A stretch of 64,000 nt of DNA, taken from contig NC_089821.1 of NCBI RefSeq assembly GCF_035046505.1, positions 174,562,031-174,626,030 on the forward strand, in the 5' to 3' direction. A program made the translations under genes and the position numbers. Shown piece by piece: positions 44,662 to 55,572 of this stretch (position 1 is its first letter; every line of letters begins with the position of its first letter). The notes below the pieces were generated by a model. That model ran no database searches. It saw only the letters and a program-made list of their open reading frames with translations, and had not been told where the DNA came from. This DNA is from Tiliqua scincoides. Taxonomy: Eukaryota > Chordata > Lepidosauria > Squamata > Scincidae.

Positions 44662-44870
44662 GCACTCACTCACTCACTCACTCAGGACGCATTCCTAACC
44701 ATCTTTCCAGCACCAAGGTAAAGGCAATGCAACTCTGAGGTAAGGGAACAAACATTGCCTTACCTTGAGGAGGCCTCCTTAACTGTCCGTCCGTCCCCCC
44801 CAATTGCAGGATGCAGCACATGCCCCACTGGTACAGCAGTGCCAGAGGATTGCCCCCTCACTCACTCACC
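44662..44870. repeat. (CTCA)n microsatellite split by a class-A MITE
   Basis: CTCA units run 44662-44684 and resume at 44857-44870 on the far side of the MITE at 44685-44857. A shorter CTCA stretch also lies at 44166-44180. Confidence 0.85.
44685..44857. mobile_element. Short MITE, class A (173 bp)
   Basis: Ends GGACGCATTCCTAACCATC and, inverted, GGGGGCAATCCTCTGGC; the TCA on each side is compatible with a duplication but uninformative inside a CTCA repeat. Internal GTAAGGGAACAAAC / TTGCCTTACC hairpin and GCAGGATGCAGCACATGCC. Confidence 0.75.
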
Positions 44871-45380
44871 ATTCTGGATGTGGCATCTCTCCATTCTCTT
44901 CAAATTCCCAGTTATTCGCAGACAACAAGCATCTGGGCATCTGGGAACACACATATGGTACTGAGCTTGTAGAGATTCATCTGGTCATTTAACAAGAAAA
45001 GATGTCTGAAGTTAAACATAAAGACAAGACATCAAAACGAGAAGATAACTATCATTATAACTCCTCTATCCTTGCTCCTTATTGACTGAAATTTCTGAGC
45101 TGGCACCAAGTGGTAGAATTTTCTTTGTTTAATTTTTCTTTATAAAATGTGATGGGACCACTTTACTGCTAAAACACCTCCGGCGATTTATAATGAAAAC
45201 AGTAATGACAATGACAACAATCCCTCAAAAATAGATACAATGACAATATTTAAAAATAAAATGTACAACTATCATAGCAAAACAGGCGAAAAGAAAAGAG
45301 CACACAACAAACCCAGCATGAGTAATGCATAGCTGATACTCATCAGACTCAAGAATCTCACTCGTACAAAATCAGAATAC
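44871..45380. other. Unannotated AT-rich sequence
   Basis: 45120-45270 may be a worn minus-strand LINE 3' end (ATTATAAATCGCCGGAGG on minus) but is too weak to call. Confidence 0.4.
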
Positions 45381-45384
45381 ATTA

Positions 45385-45850
45385 ATGGCCGAATCCTACC
45401 CAACTGCTCGTGCGGCAATGCACTTCCGCTGCATCCTGTGGGGGAGTTCTGGCTTCTCCTTGGCCCGGGGCAAGCCCCAGCAGCCATTATGAGGCAACTC
45501 GGACCTGCACCATCTCAATCACTGGTGTAGTCTGGGGAAGGAGGTTGGGATTCAATCTGGGGAAGGAGGATGGGATTCAACGTGTGCCATGCCTGCAGAT
45601 CACGGCCCCTCCTGGGCCTGATCCATCCACCTCCCCACCCATGACACCACCCCATTCTGCACCCCTCCCCTGTTTCCCTCCAACCTCCTGCACAGCTTAT
45701 CTCCTGCAGCAGGTAACCATAGATTCACCAACATGCAGAGGAAGGCTCTGGCCTTCCCACTGGCACTCCAGCAGTACAGGCTGCATCTGCACACTTTACA
45801 GCTGCTGGAACCAGTGGAACATGTGTTCCACCAGCGTGGTAAAAATAGGG
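45385..45850. mobile_element. Large MITE, class B, with a 25-bp tandem duplication
   Basis: Begins TGGCCGAATCCTACCC after TTA/TAA. Contains TTCCGCTGCATCCTGTGGGG, a CGGACCTGCACC module, a pyrimidine-rich body and the GGAACATGTGTTCCACCAG hairpin. At 45531-45580 a 25-bp unit (TCTGGGGAAGGAGG...) is repeated in tandem with one mismatch. The 172-codon ORF is repeat-derived. Right end uncertain. Confidence 0.6.
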
Positions 45851-46890
45851 AGTATTTGGATCTTGAAGAGACACTGGTCACGAGACAGCTCCCTCAAGCA
45901 CACTTGCTGTTTCTTGGATTGTGACTAACCTGTGTGCTCTTACACTTGGGCTTTTCAACCAGGGATAATAGAACCAGTAGTGGTACTTCATAGTATAGCA
46001 TGTACTTGGCCCCACTGCCATGACATCCCTGTGTCACGGCCCTACCTGGCCCAACCTCAGTGGAAGTGGAGATCGCTGGGGCACAGGGGCACCAATGGGA
46101 AAGAGTGGCTGTGTCTGACCCTTCTAAATTAATATTAAAAATTCTCCTGTTTACACTGGTACCCCCAAGGTGTTGCACTAAGTGTAGAATAAATCTGCAG
46201 AATTAAGGAATATAATGGGAGTGGGAAGAGTCCTCTTGTACCTTGTTCCCATGTCACATGCACACCTGCCCATCCATGAAGAAGAAGATGCAGCTCATGT
46301 TGAATTTGGTGGCAGGTAGAGTGACAGAATGAGGGTGCTCTTCGCCCTGCCAGCCCACTTTGGATGGAACTGCATCAATCTACATCCCTGGTGTACCTAG
46401 GGGGGCCAGTGTTTGCAAGTGCTCTCTGGTCCTCAGAAGGCCTTCTAAGGTCATGTCAGAGATCGGGGAGGTCCCTGAGAAGTGGCAGAAGTAGCATTTC
46501 AAGGCTCACCTGAGGTAGCACAGGGGTCAGGACTACCACTGATCCACCCACCTCATTCCTTCTTGCATGGTTCCATATGCTCTTCCTAATTTGTTTAAAG
46601 GAATCACATCAGAAGGAGCAGATGAAAAGCTAGGGAATGCTGCTCTCATCTAAAAAAAAAATTTACAGGCAGCAACAATCTGGGCCTGTATCCACTAACT
46701 GCACTACTTCTTCATGCAGTCCCTGCAAATAAAACAGAAAATGTTGGGAACACTTAATGTGTTGTGGAAAAGAATTCCATGGGAAGGAATGAGGTGGGAA
46801 GAGAAGTCACAGAATTATTTTTTTTTTTTTTTGGGGGGGGGGGAGGCACTCACTGCCATCAGATCAGGCATGGTGCAATGTAGCAGATCA
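45851..46890. other. Unannotated, partly repeat-like
   Basis: 46383-46560 resembles the GC-rich fragment at 25300 (GTCCTCAGAAGGCCTTC). 46819-46843 is a T-run followed by a G-run. Otherwise nothing recognised. Confidence 0.4.
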
Positions 46891-46898
46891 TATTAGAC

Positions 46899-47286
46899 CA
46901 GTGGGTCTCAAACTTTGAGAGAGCTTTATTCCCTCAGTAAGGCTTTGTGGGGGAAGGGCTAGGGCAGCGACACAATCCCTGTTCTGTAATAGCAGGCGCA
47001 AAGCACCTCCTGCAAAATGGAAGTGCTTTGCGCCCGCTTTTTCCAAATGTTCCTAGCCTAGGGGAGCGCTGCAGAGGGCTGTGCAGGGCTCCCCACACCT
47101 CCTGCAGCCTGCTGCAGCCCTGCCTTCATAAAGTAAGTCACAAGCACCCCCCCTTGCCCCCCACATGGATGTGATCCTGGGGATCGCTTCCCTGCATTTC
47201 CCCTTCCCCTTCCCCCCACCCCTTAAAGGGACAGGTGACCTTTACATTAATTGGTGGGTTACGACCCAACAATTTGAGAACCACTG
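46899..47286. mobile_element. hAT MITE (388 bp) with perfect 8-bp duplication
   Basis: TATTAGAC flanks both sides (46891-46898, 47287-47294). Ends CAGTGGGTCTCAAACTTTG and, inverted, CAGTGGTTCTCAAATTGTTG, followed by GGGTCGTAACCC on the right. The interior includes a GAAGTGCTTTGCGCCC segment. No coding capacity. The intact duplication suggests a relatively late insertion. Confidence 0.9.
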
Positions 47287-47294
47287 TATTAGAC

Positions 47295-48815
47295 CATCCT
47301 TGCTCATAAGGTCTGATGTTTTGCTAACCTTCTGTGATATTACTCCATATGTCTATAATCATCTTGCAATTCTTTTACTATCCCACAGCACCAGTGTGAG
47401 CAGGGCATAGACCTGCTTTCCAAAAATGGGAAAGTAAACACAGACTGTATTAGAGGAAGGTGTGGGTTGAAGCACCCCAGTGTCACTTATCATTTAGGAA
47501 TAGCATTGACCAAAAGTGTCAAGGAAAAGAAAATGCACCCTTATGGTCACTGTCATATCATCAGCCAGCAGACCAAATCCTGCCTAAGCCCTCCCCTCTA
47601 ATTTTCATGCTTGGATATTCCATGTTGGTCATGCTGTTGAACCCAAAAATCTCGAGCATGGTGGTAATATTCAACAATTGTGAAGCCGTCATGAATATAT
47701 CTAGCAAGGTCAGTGATCTATATTTTTATGCATTGGCATCTAAGCTGTTGACTAATGCCTTGCTGCTGGAATCCAGTTTTTAGCTTGGAAAATGCTAAGC
47801 AGCCTGTATGAAAGATTGAAGGGATGCTATGGAAATCCTCACTGATGTCCTCTGAAACTGTGGCTTCAAATAAGCCATCTGTAATCAGATCAAAGTGAAT
47901 GCTGTCAATATGTCTTTTTCAATATGGCTCTTGATTATGATTCCTTTGGTAAGAGACCCACTACCCTGCCTAGCCATGAATCACTGGTAATTATGACAAA
48001 TTTAGCAGGGAAACATTCGAGATATTGAATTTTTCAAGCAGCAGAGCAGTTTTTTTTTCATAGCTCCAATTTCATGTCAGTATTTGTCTATGTCACATTT
48101 ATGGTCACATTTTCTTATGTACTGAAATTATAGGAAGCATAGCATTATGTGATGGGGAGATCACAGACCGTAACTTTAAATAATAGATGGCAGGTGAAAT
48201 GTAAACATTATTAAGCACATGAATAATCTTCTGCACCATCAACTTTTGGCAAGCAAATTGTTATATTATAAAAGATGTCCGATATCTATTTTCTATAGCC
48301 TGCTCCATAAAGGAGAAGAAAAAATGCTTTCTATTTCATTATTTTTCAGATAAAAGAGAAAGAAGGGAAACAATAGTCTTTTCAACATAATTGATTCATT
48401 CATTCCTAGAATGTCAGAAGACAGAGCTTTTTAATGATAGATTCATTTGCTTCCTAAATAAATCACAACTAATGAAACTGCAATACCGCTTTTAGTGGGC
48501 ACAGTATACATTTTTAATATTCAAATTTAAAGCAAATCAGTATTGAAATCAGTGAGACAAGTAACGTTAGTTGCTGGAACACTTTTGGAGTGGTGGGTGG
48601 AGAACAGCAAATCTATTTCTGCTTTCCTGTTACATCGGCAGGATGAAAAGAATTGTCCAAATGTCAGCTGCCTCTGCTTTTGGTTTGATACACACAATGG
48701 TGAGTGTGGGAAATATCCTGAGACCATTTTCTGATGGGTTCAGAAATGGGTTCAGAAAACAACCCTGATTGGTTGTTACCATCAGATTTCTATCCCCTGG
48801 AGGAAAGACTCGTTG
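47295..48815. other. AT-rich unique sequence
   Basis: A 107-codon ORF at 47460-47783 lacks any recognisable domain. No repeat or exon assigned. Confidence 0.45.
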
Positions 48816-48823
48816 CTCTAGAG

Positions 48824-49195
48824 AAGGGGTGCTCACAGTTTTTTGGCTCGAGAGCTACTTTGAAACCCAGCAAGGCCCGGAGATCTACCAGAGATTTTTT
48901 TACAATGTTCGCGCCATCATAACATATATCATTTATGTGTACAATGTATGTTGGTGTACCTTGAGCCCCACTGAGTATAACAGGACTTACTCCTGAGTAG
49001 ACATGCCTAGGATTAGGCTGTGAGGCTGCAATCCTAGCCACACTTACCCGGGAGTAAGCCCCATTGAGTACAATGGGCCTAACTCCCGGCGTTTCCTCCC
49101 AGAGGCACCTGAAGGGGGGGGTCAGCACTCCGCGATCTACTCATTTTGCCTCGCGATCTACCGGCAGATCGCGATCCACCTATTGAGCACCCCTG
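48824..49195. mobile_element. hAT MITE (372 bp) with perfect 8-bp duplication and two nested hairpin MITEs
   Basis: CTCTAGAG flanks both sides (48816-48823, 49196-49203). Ends AAGGGGTGCTCACAG and, inverted, CAGGGGTGCTCAATAGG. The right side has a GATCGCGATC-type palindrome cluster (49150-49175) and matching GAGATCTACC repeats lie on both sides. Two class-H elements sit in tandem inside it at 48967-49022 and 49024-49090. Confidence 0.9.
48967..49090. mobile_element. Two tandem hairpin MITEs, class H
   Basis: The first is partial (CCCCACTGAGTATAACAGG to TGCCTAGGATTAGGCTG). The second begins GGCTGCAATCCTAGCCACAC and has GGGAGTAAGCCCCATTGAG; its second arm is cut short at about 49090. Both lie within the hAT at 48824-49195. 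Confidence 0.75.
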
Positions 49196-49203
49196 CTCTA
49201 GAG

Positions 49204-49351
49204 AAAGAAACCTTCTCCTGAATCTATGATTCCTTCCTGAAGAGAAAACTTTTCCTGCTGGAGAAAATAAACCTTAGGATACAACCTCATGGGCTGAACC
49301 TAGGAATTCAGCCACAGTAACAACACATAGTATTTATGGTATCATTCCCAG
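49204..49351. other. Unannotated sequence
   Basis: Short spacer between the hAT MITE and a CR1 tail. Confidence 0.4.
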
Positions 49352-49513
49352 GTGGGCTATGTCAGAATGTCAGATGTAAGGGAGGGCACCAGGGTGCAGT
49401 TCTCTTGTTATCTGGTGTGCTCCCTGGGGCATTTGGTGGGCCACTGTGAGATACAGGAAGCTGGATTAGATGGGCCTATGGCCTGATCCAGTGGGGCTGT
49501 TCTTATGTTCTTA
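49352..49513 (+). mobile_element. CR1-type LINE 3' end only
   Basis: Severely 5'-truncated copy: GTGGGCTATGTCAGAATGTC, then CCCTGGGGCATTTGGTGGGC, GATCCAGTGGGGCTG and the terminal TTCTTATGTTCTTA. It matches the final 160 bp of the copy at 51563-52954 closely, so both come from one subfamily. Confidence 0.85.
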
Positions 49514-50869
49514 AGTCATACAATGCAATTCACATACACTCTCTCAGACCCTTTTTATACTATACTCTATTAAGAATACTCAAGTTGTTGCTATCAGGAC
49601 TTTGATAGATGCAGTGATTGTGGCAGAATAGTCATAACTATTTAAATAAATGAACGCATATCTGGCAGTAAGCATCAATGCATAAGGATGAGGTAGGCAA
49701 ATTGGATTCTTTTTGGTGACAAAAAAATGTGAGAATTCTTGAGGCTGACCTGGTGCTTCAGGTAAAAACAGAACTTGAGCGATCAGAGAGAGAGAAGGAA
49801 ATAATTTAAGAAGATATTAACACTCAACTAAGTGACAACAAAGTAGGTCATAATCATCTACAAATACTTGAGGGCTGTTAAAAACAATTAATTATTAATA
49901 TTTTCATAATTATTAAATTGTTCCAGTGCATTACCTGTGGGAACAACTAGTAACAGGATGCATTTTAAAAACAGAACATTTACAGTTCACACTCTCACTG
50001 TGGAACACATTACATGCTGTGGGAAAATGGTGAACTTCTATTTTCATCAGATTTTTTAAATACAGTGGACCAAAAAATAAAAGAGAGATCAGTGGCATTT
50101 AGTAGATCTACTCAACTATATGTAAGAAGACAGCCAGGTGCTCCAATTCAAAGATGCACATGCCAGCTTCTTAGTGGACTTCAATGGAGTTGGCAGCTCC
50201 ATGTGTGTCAAGAAACACACAAGAAAAGCAGACCTGCCCACGAAAATGAACATGGCAAAACTTGTGGCTGGGAAGCTCCACAGGTACATCAGAGACCTAC
50301 TCCCTTTGTCAGTCACTGGAATATTCAAACTTGGGTACATTGGGTAAATAAAAGGCATTGGAACAGAAGATTTAGCAGAGACTCACTGATATGATTCTCT
50401 AATCATCTAGAGCAGAAAATTCTTCCCCAGAGTGAACGGACCTTACTGTTCCACAGGGGAGCCTCTTCACTGCATCTCTGAATGTCCCCAACCTTTGTGC
50501 TGGCCAGCCTTGTCTACCCAGAAATCCAGGCACAAGGCCTGCTAGGCCAACGGAACCTGGAAGCGGTTGGCCAGTGCGAAGGTTGGGGATGATTGAAGGT
50601 ACAGAGAAGAGGCTCTCCAGCAGAATGGTAAGCTTCATTCACAACAGGGAAGGATCGCAACGGGCACCAGATCCAGGGTTTTGCTCATGCTGATCTAAAG
50701 CAATTCTGTTTGCATCTTGAATGTGAACGCTCAGCTATGTGATCAAGACTGTGGGTGCCACACCAAGCTTGCCTTTCATGTGTCATTGAGGTTGAAAGCA
50801 ATTACTGCCTATGCTATAGCTTCTCTGTTTTGTCAGACATTTATTTCAATAGGCTGGAGCTGTAACTGA
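49514..50869. other. Mostly unannotated; unidentified ORF at 50138-50347
   Basis: The 69-codon plus-strand ORF contains KKHTRKADLPTKMNMAKL and KLHRYIRDLLPL, a basic, protein-like composition unlike MITE noise. Frames change around it and no start context or splice sites support it. It may be a processed pseudogene piece; I do not recognise the parent. The rest is AT-rich. Confidence 0.25.
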
Positions 50870-51000
50870 CTGTTCAATCCTATCCCCCACCATTGGTGCT
50901 GATGCAGCTGCTCTGACAGACCACATGCTGCATTCAGTGATGGGGGAGGGAAATTGGTCAGAGAGCAGGAGGTAAATAAAAATATTACAGTTGGGACCCA
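50870..51000. mobile_element. Class-B MITE fragment
   Basis: GTTCAATCCTATCCCCCAC, GGTGCTGATGCAGCTGC, ACATGCTGCATTC and AGGTAAATAAAAAT in the usual class-B order; the right half is missing. Confidence 0.6.
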
Positions 51001-51379
51001 ATTTAATTAACCAGCTCTTATCTATACCCAGCTTCATGCCAGCTCCTGCTCTGCACTTAGTCTGCCCCATGGGTAATTTCACGTTGACTGAGAAATGGTG
51101 TTGGAAAAAAAGTCTTGAGATTGTTTCTATACAATGTGGAATCTGACAGCACACCCACTGATTATTGTAGCCTTCACAGATGCACACTCAATTCTATGAA
51201 GCAGCTTTGCCTCTAGAACTCGCATTCAGTAGCACAGCATGTTTCATGGCATTGCAAACACTAGTCTGGAAGTGCTCATTGGTTGAGGCTTCTGGACTAC
51301 TGCCACAGACACTGAAGAGAACTCTGCATGTAGCAGTGGCAAGAAGCCCCAGCCATGTCGATATGTGAGCAGGGTGGGT
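51001..51379. other. Unannotated sequence
   Basis: No feature recognised. Confidence 0.45.
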
Positions 51380-51562
51380 GGAACGGAGTGGGTGAGTGGA
51401 TGATCAGGGCAGATCAGGAAGGGATGGTATGTGTCAGAAGTGAGATGGGGTGTCATATGGCACAAATGATATGTGCTGGATGCTATCCCTTCCTGAGCCT
51501 GCCAACATTCTCCCTTTGTCTCCTTGGACTTGTGCCAGCTCTATAGCTGGCACAGGCCTAAA
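51380..51562. mobile_element. Class-B MITE fragment abutting the CR1 LINE
   Basis: Purine-rich tract, GTGCTGGATGCTATCCCTTC, and GTGCCAGCTCTATAGCTGGC (palindromic module), ending where the LINE sequence begins. The LINE probably inserted here. Confidence 0.5.
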
Positions 51563-52954
51563 AAGACCCCAGCATGGCTTCTCTAAGGGTAAGTCTTGCC
51601 TCACGAACCTTATAGAATTCTTTGAAAAGGTCAACAGGCATGTGGATGCGGGAGAACCCATGGACATTATACATCTGGACTTTCAGAAGGCGTTCGACAT
51701 GGTCCCTCACCAAAGGCTACGGAAAAAATTCCACAGTTAGGGAATTAGAGGGCAGGTCCTCTCCTGGATTGAGACCTGGTTGAAGACCAGGAAACAGAGA
51801 GTGGGTGTCAATGGGCAATTTTCACAATGGAGAGAGGTGAAAAGTGGTGTGCCCCAAGGATCTGTCCTGGGACTGGTGCTTTTCAACCTCTTCATAAATG
51901 ACCTGGAGACAGGGGTGAGGAGTGAGGTGGCTAAGTTTGCAGACGACACCAAACTTTTCTGAGACGTGAAGACCAGAAGTGATTGTGAGGAGCTCCAGAA
52001 GGATCTCTCCAAACTGGCAGAATGGGCAGCAAAATGGCAGATGCATTTCAATGTCAGTAAGTGTAAGGTCATGCACATCGGGGCCAAAAAATCAAAACTT
52101 CACATACAGGCTAATGGGTTCTTAGCTGTCTGTGACAGATCAGGAGAGAGATCTTGGGGTGGTGGTGGACAGGTCGATGAAAGTGTTGACCCAATGTACG
52201 GTGGCAGTAAAGAAGGCCAATTCTATGCTTGGGGTCATTAGAAAAGGTATTGAGAACAAAACAGCTAATATTATAATGCCATTGTACAAATCAATGGTAA
52301 GGCCACACCTGGAGTATTGAGTCCAGTTCTGGTCGCCACATCTCAAAAAGGACATAGTGGAAATGGAAAAGGTGCAAAAGAGAGCGACTAAGATGATTAC
52401 TGGGCTGGGGCACCTTCCTTATGAGGAAAGGCTACGGCGTTTGGGCCTCTTCAGCCTAGAAAAGAGACTCCTGAGGGGGAACATGATTGAGACATACAAA
52501 ATTATGCAAGAGATGGACAGAGTGGATAGAGAGATGCTCTTTACACTCTCACATAACACCAGAACCAGGGGACATCCACTAAAATTGAGTGTTGGGAGAG
52601 TTAGGACAGACAAAAGAAAATATTTCTTTACTCAGCGTGTGGTTGGTCTGTGGAACTCCTTGCCACAGGATGTGGTGACTGCATCTGGCCTGGATGCCTT
52701 TAAAAGGGGATTGGACAAGTTTCTGGAGGAAAAATCCATTACGGGTTACAAGCCATGATGTGTATGTTCAACCTCCTGATTTTAGAAATGGGCTATGTCA
52801 GAATGCCAGATGCAAGGGAAGGCACCAGAATGAAGTCTCTTGTTCTTGTATCTGGTGTGCTCCCTGGGGCATTTGGTGGGCTGCTGTGAGATACAGGAAG
52901 CTGGACTAGATGGGCCTATGACCTGATCCAGTGAGGCTGTTCTTATGTTCTTAC
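51563..52954 (+). mobile_element. CR1-type LINE, 5'-truncated, most of the RT domain and 3' end
   Basis: The frame starting at about 51574 gives QHGFSKGKSCLTNLIEFF, LDFQKAFDMVPH (RT), [21 protein letters not shown], the catalytic KFADDTKLF and WQMHFNVSKCKVMHIG. After a frame change near 52130 it continues with ERDLGVVVDRSM, KKANSMLG, VRPHLEY, VQKRATKMITGLGHL, LRRLGLFSLEKRLLRG and WNSLPQDVV, as in CR1 ORF2. The endonuclease half is absent. In-frame stops occur near 51739, 51961 and 52318, plus the one frameshift, so it is inactive yet far better preserved than the L2 relic. The untranslated end finishes TTCTTATGTTCTTA, a CR1-like short-repeat tail. Confidence 0.92.
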
Positions 52955-53305
52955 ATTCCTATATTTCAGTTGTGACCCTTGCAATTTTAGCAGTTGGGCC
53001 ACATACTACTTTTCAAACAGAGGTATTTGGAAGATGAATCAATCAAATAAAATTAGTTGACACATTGCTTTGAGAGTTTAGCATCACCTGGGATACTGAA
53101 CACTGAAAAAGAAGGGGAAAAATGTAGTTCCAAACAATGTCTTTAAAAAATATAATAAAACTAGCTTTTAAAAAATGACAACTGTACTGTCTCACTTGCT
53201 TGATGTTTCTCATTCTGTAGGATCAACAAGGCTATGGGCACCAACCTACGATGATTGTAGAGATTGTCCACAAGCAGTGAGGGTGTAAATATTGAATACA
53301 TACTT
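52955..53305. other. Unannotated AT-rich sequence
   Basis: No feature recognised. Confidence 0.5.
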
Positions 53306-53308
53306 TTA

Positions 53309-53875
53309 GGATGCAGTCCAGCCCCGACAATGGGCCAGTGCAAGTCCCTTGTGTCAGCCCGGGAGTGTCACAAATGTGCCATAAGGCATGTTTGAGCCTC
53401 CTTGTGAGTCGACAGGGCCGGTGCAAGGATGTGCACTGGCTTACAGAGGCCAGAACTGGCCTCTGCTGCACTGGAGCAAGCTCACACCAACCTGGAAAGG
53501 CCGGTGCAGAGGGTTTGGAAGGGTGGGAGGACGGAATGGGGCCATTTGGGGACAGGGGGAGGGTGGGCAACCTGTGAGCTGGCAAGTGGACTGAGCCCAA
53601 GAGAGGGTGGGGCCAGCTGCCAGCTGCCAGCACTTAGGCTGGAACCCAACCCCCCTCACAAGCAGCCTGGCATTATACCAGGCTGCTTGGATCTACGCAA
53701 GCGATTTACCTGGCACAGATCCAAGTAGCCCCATTGGGGTGGCTAGGGCATTACTTGGGGTAAAGGGATCATTATCTCCTTACACTGAGTTGCACAGCAG
53801 CCACCTCCAACCCTGCACTGGATACAGCACGGGCCAGCCAGCCTGCCTATTCCAGCACAGGTTAGAATTGGGCTG
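53309..53875. mobile_element. Large MITE, class C (567 bp)
   Basis: Starts GGATGCAGTCCAGCCCC after TTA; the right end, inverted, is CAGCCCAATTCTAACCTG. Relative to 7993-8554 it is reversed (GCCTATTCCAGCACAGG near the right end). Body: GTCACAAATGTGCCATAAGG, a CAAGCGATTTACCTGGC hairpin, and a GGTAAAGGGATC / TCTCCTTACAC hairpin. Confidence 0.65.
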
Positions 53876-54599
53876 CCCATCTCTTCTTGTATTTTGGAAT
53901 ATCTTAGAAAAGCCATGGCAATTTGCTTGGTGCTAAGAATGCCAGCAACAATAGTCTGTTGGGCGGGAACCAACATTGTCAACCTTCATTTGTCATTACT
54001 TTACATTTGAAGAACAACCAGGATGATGTTATAAAAACCATTAAGAATGAAGATGCTGGAATTTGCCTTCCATCCTGTTAACCAAAAGGATAGGCAATAA
54101 CCCAAAGTAGTTGCTATGCAGCTTGTGACAGCACCTTGTCATCTCCCATCAGTTTTATGCTAACCTGAAATTAATATCTATGGAAATAAGCCAGGGAATT
54201 TTGCAGCCAAGAGTAGAGCACACAGAATACACTGTTGTAATTCACTGTGCATTACTTTCTATTTAGATATAGTCCTTCACGTTTGGCTTTGGAGCCTGAA
54301 GGGGTATTTCTAAGTAGAAAGTAACACACTAGGATACTGTGGCACTGTGTGCTCTGTTTTAAGAAGCCGCTTTATATCTTGATTGTCTTTGGATGTTACG
54401 ACTCCAGCAAGCGGTGTAAGAAGAAGCTGAACTGTTGTTTTTCCTCTGTTGATTCCAACTGATGAATCCATAGCAGATAACACAAAACTTATTATTAGTT
54501 CTCAGGAGCCTAATCTTGTACTGCAATGAATTAAATTTCATCCCATTTCTAGGACATAGAAATGGGATAGGCATATGTGTGAGTGTGTGATAAATGGGA

Positions 54600-54601
<2 letters not shown>
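53876..54601. other. Unannotated sequence
   Basis: A 15-25 bp stretch is inverted near 54250 and 54300 (actttctatttag / ctaagtagaaagt). No feature recognised. Confidence 0.4.

Positions 54602-54641
<40 letters not shown>
54602..54641 (+). repeat. (GT)n microsatellite
   Basis: Twenty uninterrupted GT units. Confidence 0.98.
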
Positions 54642-54643
<2 letters not shown>

Positions 54644-54888
54644 CATCTGTCACACAACTATCTTTCCCCAACATGATGTTCTGCTTCACTGGGGCAGCAC
54701 TTCATAGGTATCTGGAGGAAGGAGGGAATTTTCCCCCTGTTGTAGTGACAATACTCAACTTTGCCTCCAGCACTTGTGCAGCAGGAAGTGGTCAATTGAA
54801 AAGTTCCATTCATCCTGTTGTGCTGGTGCTGAGTCTCAACTTTTCTTTCAGCAGCGGTGCTTCAGCAGCAGCCCTAGTATGGTTCAGT

Positions 54889-55150
54889 CAGGGCCGGCTT
54901 TACATGAGGCCAACTGAAGCTATGGCCTCAGGAAGTATCCTGCCAGGGAGTGCCCAAGGCTGCCCCCACACCACACATCCCTGGTGTGGGTCTGAGGAGA
55001 CCCACTGATAGTCAGTTGACTTACAGAGAGCTAAGTATAAAATATTTTCATTTACCTTTCCCATGCATCTGGTTCCCACCCACTCCCATCCTCTGTTGGT
55101 GACATTACATGCTATGGACTGGCAGGGGATAGACTTGGGCTGCTAATCCA
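54889..55150. mobile_element. hAT end followed by a class-B fragment
   Basis: CAGGGCCGGCTTTACATGAGG at 54889 is a common hAT-type terminus; no right end was found. From about 55018 class-B pieces follow (AAATATTTTCATTTACC, ACATTACATGCTATGG). Confidence 0.4.
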
Positions 55151-55572
55151 GTCTTCCTGATTGGCTTTAGCAGGCAGTTTTTTGCCTGCTCGAGGCTATT
55201 GTTGATTTGAGGTGGTCGTGTTTTCCTCCTTTTGCCTTCTGGTTACTTTAGGTATTTTTCACGTGGACCTCTGGGGCAGGACTAGGGATTTCGGTGTGGA
55301 TCCTGAGATACGTAAAAGTCAGTGGGTGAGTCACTATTGCTTCTCAGAGGCTTTCTAGATTGAAGAGACTGGCCGGGAATCCCTCATGCTTGGATTGCAA
55401 AAGTGACCTCAAAGATTTTCTGGCTTTGGGGAGTTGGGGCAGCTCAGTTCCCTTGACACTTTGGGGTTGGCATTGAGGAGTTCAGGCCATCATTTGATTG
55501 GCCAGAGCTTTGAATCAGGGTGGGAATGCCCATCCTGGGGAATAGTCAGTCATTTGCTGTCTCCCATTAGTT
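55151..55572. other. Unannotated sequence
   Basis: No feature recognised. Confidence 0.45.

Noticed and set aside
45410-45928. 172-codon plus-strand ORF
   Set aside because: It covers a class-B MITE with a tandem duplication; no domain, and related MITE copies do not keep the frame.
52357-52758. 133-codon ORF that looks like a real protein
   Set aside because: It is the C-terminal part of CR1 ORF2 (RATKMITGLGHL, LGLFSLEKRLLRG), not a host gene.
54583-55008. 141-codon ORF with a Val-Cys repeat
   Set aside because: It runs through the (GT)n microsatellite and then into repeat sequence; no domain.
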